DNA of 42,889 nt from Gemmataceae bacterium. GTDB taxonomy: Bacteria > Planctomycetota > Planctomycetia > Gemmatales > Gemmataceae. The stretch lies in assembly GCA_020847555.1 (NCBI GenBank), contig JADLBT010000290.1, forward strand, positions 1-42,889, in the 5' to 3' direction. A program made the translations under genes and the position numbers. Under the pieces are notes generated by a model. That model was not told the DNA's origin. It saw only the letters and a list, made by a program, of their open reading frames with translations, and ran no database searches. Shown here piece by piece: positions 37,696 to 42,889 of the stretch (positions are counted from its first letter, which is position 1; every line of letters starts with the position of its first letter).

Positions 37696-39344
37696 GGGTT
37701 CGGTGATTTGCAGGGGCGGACGTCCGCGTGCTCGATGCGGTCCATCTCCACCGGGTAGTTGTCGAAGGACATCGTGTAATATTGCTGGAACAGGGGCCGG
37801 ATGTAGTCCGCCACCTTCTCGTCGTAGGTTGGCCGCACGAGCAAGCCCCTGCCCGCGACGATGTGGCGAATCTCGCCCTCCTCGATGACCACCTCGCCCC
37901 CCTTGATGACGTAGCGCGGGTAGGCGAACATCCGGGCCGCGTCCCGGTCCTCGTTGAAGATCGCCACGTCCGCGTCGGCGCCGACGCCGAGGTGCCCCTT
38001 CTGCGACAGCCCCAGCGCCCGCGCCGGCCCGGCCGAGGTGATGATGGCGATCTCGGACAGGGTGTACTCGCGGTCCAGCTCGGGCAGGATAATCCGCTTC
38101 AGTGCCTTCGGAGTCAGCGCTCCGAGCTGTTCCTTGCGGAAGTCGGCGTCCATCAGCAGCCGGATGATCTCGGGGTAGCGCCAGAAGGCCGCGCCGTTGG
38201 GGTGGTCGGTGGTGAGGTAGATACGCCAGGGGTCGTTGATGAGCAGCAGTAATTCCAGCCCGGTGGCCCACTGCACGGCGTTGACGAGGTTCTTCTCCTT
38301 GTAGGCGTAGGGGACGATGCCGCAGCCGGTTTCGTTCTCAACATCGAGGTTGCCCCACTTCCTGCCGGTGAGCTTGTGGAGCAGGTGCTGCCAGGGGCCG
38401 TCGGCCGTGATGGTCACGGTGTCGCCGAAGAGGACGGCGCCGGCGTCGGTCGTGAGATTCCGGCGGGCGTTGAACTCCTCGGCGATCTTGACCGACTCCG
38501 AGCGCATGGTGAACCAGTCATCCCCGCCGTAAGCGTGGTACTGCAGGTGCGCCAGGTGCGCCCGGTTGCCCTCCAGGAGCTTCATCGTCTCCAGGGTGGT
38601 CGTGAAGTTCCCCGGAGCGCCAAGGTTGTTGCAGTGCAGGTGGAGCGGGTGGGGCAGGCCCAGCTCGTCCACGATGTCGGCGAGGGCGGAGATAATCGTG
38701 CGGGGCGTGACCTTGCTGTAGCCGGGGATCGGATCGTTGAGGCCCTTGGCGTCCTTGCCCCACTTCCACGCCGTCACGCCGCCGGGGTTGACAGCCTTGA
38801 CCCCATACGCCTTGGCCGCCCAGATGTTCCAGGCAGCGACGTGGCGGGCGCGCTCCAACTCGCCGGCCTCCAGCAGGTCGAGCAGGATCTCGTTGTTGGC
38901 CATCAGGACGCAGCAGGCCTTGTCAACGATGGGCGTGTCGCGCAGCTCCTCGTGCGTGTGCCGCGCCGACAGGATCGGGACGGCGGCCTCGTTGACCGTC
39001 GTGTATCCGAGGCCGGCGTAGAGGTAGCCGGTCACGAAGGTCGTCGGCGTCGAGCCGCCGATGCCACCGCGGCGGATCTGAGTGCGGACGAACGGGGTGT
39101 TCCGGCGGTGGTCCTCCGGGATCATGGCCCGGGCGAAGTTGAGGGCGGCGCCGGCGACGTGCGTGTGGACGTCCACGCCGCCGGGGAAGACCACCATGCC
39201 CGTCGCGTCGAGGGTGCGGCCCCCCTCGACCGCGGCGACGATGCGACCGTCGGCGACGCAGACATCTCTGACTGCACCAGCGACGCCGTTGGCGGGGTCG
39301 TACACCTTCCCGCCCACGATCCGCAGCACCGAGTTCGCGCTCAA
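37692..39344 (-). CDS. fhcA: Formylmethanofuran dehydrogenase / hydrolase subunit A (zinc amidohydrolase)
   Basis: A 550-residue amidohydrolase-fold subunit that interconverts formate and the N-formyl group on methanofuran-type cofactors at a binuclear metal site. Metal-binding features: FPGGVDVHTHVAG (His60, His62), YGVKAVNPGGVTAWKWGK with the likely carbamylated Lys, HPLHLHCNNLGAPGNFTTTL, HLQYHAYGGDD and YLTTDHPNGAAFWRYPEII with the catalytic Asp. The start is TTG 39344, chosen because GGAGAGGAGG lies 5-6 bases upstream and the first strand (VLRIVGGKVYDP) begins 5 codons later. The frame is open far upstream but overlaps fhcB in another frame. It is 26 bases after fhcB. Confidence 0.95.
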   Translation of the reverse strand: MSANSVLRIVGGKVYDPANGVAGAVRDVCVADGRIVAAVEGGRTLDATGMVVFPGGVDVHTHVAGAALNFARAMIPEDHRRNTPFVRTQIRRGGIGGSTPTTFVTGYLYAGLGYTTVNEAAVPILSARHTHEELRDTPIVDKACCVLMANNEILLDLLEAGELERARHVAAWNIWAAKAYGVKAVNPGGVTAWKWGKDAKGLNDPIPGYSKVTPRTIISALADIVDELGLPHPLHLHCNNLGAPGNFTTTLETMKLLEGNRAHLAHLQYHAYGGDDWFTMRSESVKIAEEFNARRNLTTDAGAVLFGDTVTITADGPWQHLLHKLTGRKWGNLDVENETGCGIVPYAYKEKNLVNAVQWATGLELLLLINDPWRIYLTTDHPNGAAFWRYPEIIRLLMDADFRKEQLGALTPKALKRIILPELDREYTLSEIAIITSAGPARALGLSQKGHLGVGADADVAIFNEDRDAARMFAYPRYVIKGGEVVIEEGEIRHIVAGRGLLVRPTYDEKVADYIRPLFQQYYTMSFDNYPVEMDRIEHADVRPCKSPNP

Positions 39345-39370
39345 CCCGTCCTCCTCTCCCCCGCCGGTGG

Positions 39371-40702
39371 TCAGCCCGCCGCCAGCTTCGTCAGCGCTGG
39401 CACCGGCAGAGGCGGCTTCGCCGCGACCGCCGCGCGGATACGGCGGACAATCTCCTCGTCGGTGGGATAGGGCGACTTCAGGGCCGGACGCAGCGGCAGC
39501 GGGATCTCGTCCATGCGGTAGACAGTGCCGGGAGCACTGATGCCCGTGGCGGCCGTGGTGAAATGGACGCGGGCCAGCCGGCTGGTGTGCGTGACCTTGG
39601 GGTCGAGTACGATCGTCGGGATGCGGGCGAGGTGGTCGATGGCCGGTTGCGGCATGGTCGCCCCCGGGTCGGCGCCGAGGACGAGGGCGGCGTCGCAATC
39701 TCCGCGGATGAGCAAGTCGATGGTCGAGAATTCGCCCGGGTTGAAGCGGGGGTAGCCACGCGCCAGGTTGACGCCGAACGGGTAGCCCGTGCTCCAGCGC
39801 ATGATAACGTCGCCGCCAGTCACGTTGCCGTGGCCGCGCATCGGCATGGCCACGAACTTCGTGAAGGCGTTCAGCTCCGCCGCCAGCGTCAGCACGGCTG
39901 CCGAGTTCATGTGCTTGCCGCGCGTCATCGACAGGCCCATGCCGAAGAACAATACCCCGAACTTGCAACTCTTCAGGCGCTCGGCAAAGTCCCGCAACTG
40001 CTCCATGCTCAGCCCGGTCTGTGCCGCCAGCGCCTCATCGACCGGCTGGCCCTTGATGAGGGCGCGGAGCGTCGTGACAATCTCGAAGTCCTTGCCGGGT
40101 CGGACCTGGAGGAAGATGTCGGCGGCCTTGGCGCTGGGAGTTTCGCGGATGTCCACGAGGATCATGGTGCGGTCCTTGCGGCCGCGCGGCACGAACTTGC
40201 CCTTCTGCGTCAGGGTGTACTTGGTGAAGTGCCGCGGGTGGCACTCCGCCGGGTTGCCGCCCCAGTAGACGATCAGGTCGGCCCGGTTCTTGACCTCGCC
40301 GAGCGTGCAGGACACCTTGCCGCCCAACTGGGCGGCGATCTCCGTGGGGCCGTGTCAGAGCGAGGTGTGGCTGTCGATCACCCCGCCGATCAGTTCGGCC
40401 AGGGAGACCGCCTCGCGCTGGGCCTCGCAGGTGATGTTGCTCAGCCCGTAGACCAGGGGCAGGTCGGCCTTGTAGAGGTAGTCGGCCGCGGCCTCGACGG
40501 CCTCATCCACGGTGGCGGGCCGGCCGGCGATGAGGGCATCGGGGTAGAGTCGCTCCGCGGTGTGATTCTTGAACCAGCTGACGCCGAGGACGCAGGCGGC
40601 CTTGGTGTGGGTGATGCGTTCGCCGTCAGCGTGCAACTCGATGTCGTCGCAGACGCACCCACAGAACGTGCAGGTGGCGTTCTTCACAACGGTCAGTTCC
40701 AT
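39371..40702 (-). CDS. fhcB: Formylmethanofuran dehydrogenase subunit B with in-frame UGA (selenocysteine)
   Basis: A 443-residue protein if UGA at 40355-40357 is read as Sec. It is the molybdopterin-type catalytic subunit family (FwdB/FmdB/FhcB). N-terminus: NATCTFCGCVCDDIELHADG has the [4Fe-4S] motif, and KAACVLGVSWFKNHTAERLY follows. The active site reads GGVIDSHTSL-UGA-HGPTEIAAQ, with UGA (codon 116) replacing the Cys or Sec that binds W/Mo in FwdB, next to His117-Gly-Pro. The same frame continues without break through LIVYWGGNPAECHPRHF, RPGKDFEIVTTLRALI, FFGMGLSMTRGKHMNSAAVL and ALVLGADPGATMP to 39371. Start ATG 40702 has GAGGCGAGG upstream. A SECIS-like hairpin follows the UGA. A nonsense mutation is the alternative, but the site and intact frame argue against it. 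Confidence 0.82.
40319..40357 (-). promoter_or_regulatory. Candidate bacterial SECIS element of fhcB
   Basis: Downstream of the in-frame UGA (40355-40357) the mRNA reads UGACACGGCCCC..., then a perfect 7-bp stem GCCGCCC-AGUU-GGGCGGC (40319-40336). The loop starts 25 nt after the UGA and has G as its second base. A further GACAC/GUGUC pairing just outside (40352-40356 with 40311-40315) could close the element. The start UGACACGGCCC is the same as in E. coli fdhF, because both encode U-H-G-P. Confidence 0.65.
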
Positions 40703-40757
40703 CCTCGCCTCTTCAACGAAGGATCTGCCCGTCCGAACCGGACGGAACGGTGAACGT

Positions 40758-40925
40758 TCAGCCAAGGGCGCGGCCTTTGAAGCTGCCCCGAATGCGGCGC
40801 GGCATGTACCGGCCGGCCCCGACCTGCTCCCAGGCGAGCACTTTCTCCTCCACGGCTTCGCCGGTGAACTGCGCTGCGGTCCGATCTGCTCGTTCATCCC
40901 CGACACGGCGTTCTTCGGATTCCAT
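40758..40925 (-). CDS. Small protein in the formylmethanofuran dehydrogenase operon
   Basis: A 55-residue frame starts MESEERRVGDERADRTAAQF and ends RYMPRRIRGSFKGRALG. It has an excellent ribosome site (GGAGGAGAGACGCG before ATG 40925). It lies 31 bases after the FwdD-like gene and 55 bases before fhcB, on the same strand. Charged N-terminal half, short basic C-terminus, no Cys or membrane segment. It is shorter than common ORF cut-offs. No family is recognised. Position suggests an accessory for assembly or an extra small subunit. Confidence 0.65.
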   Translation of the reverse strand: MESEERRVGDERADRTAAQFTGEAVEEKVLAWEQVGAGRYMPRRIRGSFKGRALG

Positions 40926-40956
40926 CGCGTCTCTCCTCCGGTCGGTACTCCAGAAC

Positions 40957-41322
40957 TCACGTCGTGGACCCGCTGGTCGTGTCCGCCACCGGCTCGACTT
41001 CCACCTCCCACCCCTTGGAAGTGGGCATCCCCGTGCCGTCGGTCTCCATGCCCATGAGGCGGCAGGTCGGCGGGCCGTAGGGGACGAAGATCATGCCGCG
41101 GGGCACGTTCCCCGCCTGGCAGCGGAAGGTCGCCTCACCGCCGTACTCGGAACGGACCCGGACCGTCCCGCCGGTGGGGACGCTCAGTTCCCTCAGGTCG
41201 TCCGCGTTCATCGTCAGGGTGCCGACGATGGCCTGGTAGTTGTCGTCGTCCTTGCCGATGTTGATCTGCTGGCCCTGCTTGCTGGTGCGGCCCGCGTTCA
41301 TGATGAAGCGCCTGCCCGCCAT
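40957..41322 (-). CDS. FwdD-like molybdopterin-dinucleotide-binding subunit
   Basis: A 121-residue protein starting at ATG 41322 with GGGGAGGATCA upstream. It is a beta-barrel like the C-terminal molydopterin dinucleotide-binding domain of FwdD/FmdD: RFIMNAGRTSKQGQQINIGK, DDDNYQAIVGTLTMNADDLR, ELSVPTGGTVRVRSEYGGEA, AGNVPRGMIFVPYGPPTCRL and MGMETDGTGMPTSKGWEVEV. It is first in the operon with the small protein, fhcB, fhcA and fhcC. In FwdD the domain completes the Mo/W-pterin site with FwdB. Its presence argues that this complex holds a metal cofactor. Confidence 0.88.
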   Translation of the reverse strand: MAGRRFIMNAGRTSKQGQQINIGKDDDNYQAIVGTLTMNADDLRELSVPTGGTVRVRSEYGGEATFRCQAGNVPRGMIFVPYGPPTCRLMGMETDGTGMPTSKGWEVEVEPVADTTSGSTT

Positions 41323-41398
41323 TGATCCTCCCCGCGTTCGCGACGTGCAGACCCACCCCCAGCGATGCGGCAAACGGCATGGCTGTGCGGCTTGCTTG

Positions 41399-41427
41399 AT
41401 TGTACCATCAGGGGTACTTACCAGCAA
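41399..41427 (-). promoter_or_regulatory. Promoter of the formylmethanofuran dehydrogenase operon
   Basis: On the minus strand TTGCTG (41422-41427), a 17-base spacer and TACAAT (41399-41404), 76 bases before the FwdD-like start. It fits a sigma-70 promoter and is the only good match in the 120-base spacer. Confidence 0.55.
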
Positions 41428-41442
41428 GAATCGGCCACCCTC

Positions 41443-42423
41443 TCAAGGGACGCCCTCGCGGTCGTCGTTCCGCCAGCCGGCCTTCTCCAGCCGCGCGAAC
41501 GCGCTGCGGACCTCGGCGCCCTCGTGGAACGCGAGTACCCCGCGCAGGCGGCGCGTCTGCCCAGGCGTGCAGTCGGGGAATTTCGGGTCGGCGTGCAGGC
41601 AAGGGCATTTTGCGTTGCCCCAGGTGCTGTGGCAGTGCTGCCAGGCGGTGATCACCCAGCGCCGCCCATCGCGTGAGCGGCAGGCAGCGTACGGCGCCGC
41701 GAACACCTTGTTGTCGTCCACCTGGGCCTCGAAGCCGCGCGCGTGGCCGAGCAGCACGCAGTTCTGCACGCGCAGGTCCGTCAGCCGCTGCTTCGTGCCG
41801 TTGGTCAGCGTCAGTTCGAGGCGAACCAGTTGCGGCGTCGGCGCGATGCGGGCGCAGAACGCGATCCCGTTGGGCAGTTTCCGCTCCAGGTCGAGGGTAC
41901 CGTCGGCGCGGCGGTTCCACTCCAGTTTCTCCATCGCCAGACCCTGTTTGTCCCAGATGGTGGGGATGTGCGTGTGCGCCAGGTAGGTCAGGCCCAGATC
42001 GGACCAGATGGCCTCGGGCAGATCGACGACGACATGGCCGCCCTCGTCCCACGGCGGGAAAACGCTGACCTTCGCCTCGCGCTGCGGCCGGATGGCCCCC
42101 TCAAGAAAGCCGAGCCGGGGATGCCGCCCGCCCGGGTACGGCAGCACCAGCAGCGGCGCGCCCGCGGCACGCTTCGGCCGCCCCGCTGGCGTGATGCCGA
42201 ACCGCTTCAGGGCTGCCGTCGCCTCGCCCGCGCTCAGCCCGGTGGCGGCGGAAATCTCGGCGACGGTGAAGCGGTGATGCCAGACCATGTTCTCCAGCCA
42301 GTAGCGCAGCTCGGCGTCGTTGGCCGGGCGCCGCGCCTCGGGGGTGCCGGGCGGAGTCGGCTGCCCGTCGGCGGACGACGTCAGCAGGGAGAGCAACACG
42401 ACGAATGCCGGAAGCAGCCGCAT
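41443..42423 (-). CDS. Secreted DUF6807-like hypothetical protein
   Basis: A 326-residue protein with a signal peptide (MRLLPAFVVLLSLLTSSADG). A short helix-turn-like region (WHHRFTVAEISAATGLSAGE) precedes a beta-rich body: LLVLPYPGGRHPRLGFLEGA, PQREAKVSVFPPWDEGGHVV, LTYLAHTHIPTIWDKQGLAM, LELTLTNGTKQRLTDLRVQN, VLLGHARGF and a Cys-containing CHSTWGNAKCPCLHADPKFP segment. The body has the look of planctomycete secreted carbohydrate-related beta proteins. The family name is tentative. The start ATG 42423 is chosen for the signal peptide; an upstream in-frame codon at 42495 adds an Arg-rich head. Confidence 0.65.
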   Translation of the reverse strand: MRLLPAFVVLLSLLTSSADGQPTPPGTPEARRPANDAELRYWLENMVWHHRFTVAEISAATGLSAGEATAALKRFGITPAGRPKRAAGAPLLVLPYPGGRHPRLGFLEGAIRPQREAKVSVFPPWDEGGHVVVDLPEAIWSDLGLTYLAHTHIPTIWDKQGLAMEKLEWNRRADGTLDLERKLPNGIAFCARIAPTPQLVRLELTLTNGTKQRLTDLRVQNCVLLGHARGFEAQVDDNKVFAAPYAACRSRDGRRWVITAWQHCHSTWGNAKCPCLHADPKFPDCTPGQTRRLRGVLAFHEGAEVRSAFARLEKAGWRNDDREGVP

Positions 42424-42573
42424 GGGAATGACCCTCGCTCGCCGGAGGTGGAAGCCCCGCCCGGCCAGTGTAGCCAGAGGAGCGGTGCGGGGCACCCTTC
42501 TCGCTCGAGTCGCGGGGCGTATGGTGGAACAACAGGCGACTGCTCAGGGTGGACGATGGGGAGCGAGGACGAC

Positions 42574-42705
42574 ATGCGACGGCTGATCTTTCTCGGCGGC
42601 AACGGGCACTGCGCGGCGCGACTGGCCCTGGCACGTCTCATCGCCGAGGGGATGATAGCCCTATTTAACCTCTTCGAAGCACCTTATCCAGGCGGGGACC
42701 GCGGC
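42574..42705 (+). pseudogene. N-terminal relic of an alpha/beta hydrolase-like gene
   Basis: From ATG 42574 the frame reads MRRLIFLGGNGHCAARLALA, then RLIAEGMIALFNLFEAPYPG, the start of an alpha/beta hydrolase (strand, GNGH oxyanion-type turn, then the xFxVPYPGxxGR segment). After PYPG the frame reads into the end of the minus-strand membrane protein gene and stops at 42778-42780, giving only 68 codons. The remaining hydrolase sequence including the nucleophile is missing, so this is a truncated remnant. Confidence 0.5.
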
Positions 42706-42707
42706 AC

Positions 42708-42889
42708 TCACTCGCGCATGTACCACGGCTCGCGCGGCGGCTGGCGCTTGCGCGGGGCCGCCTCCACGAAGGCGGTGTAGCCGATCACCGCCAGCGAACC
42801 GATCGCCACGTGGACCGGATAGACGTCGGAAAGGTCCGAGACGGTCATGGCAAGGCCACAGCCGAGCGCCGCGTACACGACCCGGGTCG
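42708..42889 (-). CDS. C-terminal part of a small membrane protein
   Basis: A minus-strand frame entering from the right edge reads TRVVYAALGCGLAMTVSDLS, DVYPVHVAIGSLAVIGYTAF, then VEAAPRKRQPPREPWYMRE and a stop at 42708-42710. It has about two membrane segments and a basic, soluble tail. The start is outside the window and the family cannot be named. Confidence 0.6.
   Translation of the reverse strand, partial: TRVVYAALGCGLAMTVSDLSDVYPVHVAIGSLAVIGYTAFVEAAPRKRQPPREPWYMRE

Noticed and set aside
36862..38271. Extended fhcC frame up to 38271
   Set aside because: The extra part overlaps fhcA in another frame; ATG 37695 overlaps the fhcA stop and starts the family sequence.
39345..39968. 208-codon N-terminal extension of fhcA
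   Set aside because: It is the other-frame reading of fhcB. The TTG at 39344 has a strong ribosome site and fits the family N-terminus.
40328..40357. fhcB as two separate genes (a short iron-sulfur protein and a gene starting near 40327)
   Set aside because: Both parts are in the same frame, together match one FwdB-family protein, and the second part has no convincing ribosome site.

Overview
The window looks like chromosomal DNA of a GC-rich planctomycete, most likely of the Gemmata/Gemmataceae type. Evidence: a paired secreted DUF1501 protein and cytochrome-c/DUF1549/DUF1553 protein, a planctomycetal (PVM-type) bacterial microcompartment locus for deoxysugar aldolase products, several secreted planctomycete-style beta-propeller and CE15-like proteins, and a C1 (formyl-methanofuran) operon. 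Housekeeping genes (aspS, queG) show that this is core chromosome. The 71 entries cover about 40 genes, 5 gene remnants and many structured repeats.

Layout. 1-1000: the start of a CocE/NonD hydrolase, then two gene relics (PglZ C-terminus and SF1 helicase C-terminus) that look like a decayed defence locus. 1148-6087: aspS, a zinc-ribbon membrane protein, a LolA-like secreted protein and a cyclase-family hydrolase. 6166-10547: the DUF1501 and DUF1549/1553 pair. 10697-15921: a split TPP decarboxylase, a cytochrome c, queG and secreted proteins. 16109-27421: a single minus-strand run of about 11 kb encoding the microcompartment, read from a DeoR regulator with a good sigma-70 promoter. It contains PduL, two hexameric and three pentameric shell proteins, acetate-type kinase, CoA-acylating aldehyde dehydrogenase, an RpiB-like protein, a DUF29 protein, a class II sugar-phosphate aldolase, a PIN-toxin relic, a membrane protein, a lactate/malate dehydrogenase and a TIM-barrel aldolase-like protein. 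27723-36754: an RsbU-type phosphatase divergent to the regulator, a CE15-like esterase and a secreted propeller-like protein facing apart, HtrA, a PDZ relic, a CDF metal exporter and an S41 peptidase relative. 36862-41322: an operon for formylmethanofuran dehydrogenase (FwdD-like, small protein, FhcB, FhcA, FhcC). 41443-42889: a secreted hypothetical protein, a hydrolase relic and a partial membrane protein.

How the genes work together. In the microcompartment, the aldolase should split fuculose-1-P or rhamnulose-1-P to DHAP and lactaldehyde. The aldehyde dehydrogenase, PduL and kinase would convert lactaldehyde to an acyl-CoA, an acyl-phosphate and an acid with ATP, and the dehydrogenase would recycle NAD. 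Five of the enzymes carry terminal helices or tails behind low-complexity linkers that look like encapsulation peptides.

The most striking observation is in the C1 operon. fhcB is interrupted by one in-frame TGA exactly at the active-site Cys/Sec position (x-HGP) of the FwdB/FmdB family. A perfect 7-bp stem with an AGUU loop lies 25 nt downstream, as expected for a bacterial SECIS. Together with the N-terminal CxxCxCxC motif and an FwdD-like subunit, this points to a selenocysteine-containing, redox-active formylmethanofuran dehydrogenase in a bacterium, rather than the redox-inactive hydrolase complex of methylotrophs.

A second theme is a repeat family (AAAGCCCACGGG...CCCGTGGGCTTT) in at least ten places. 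Full double units lie in tandem or divergent spacers, and most single hairpins lie between convergent genes. One unit supplies the 3' end of a gene. A different nested repeat forms the linker inside PduL.
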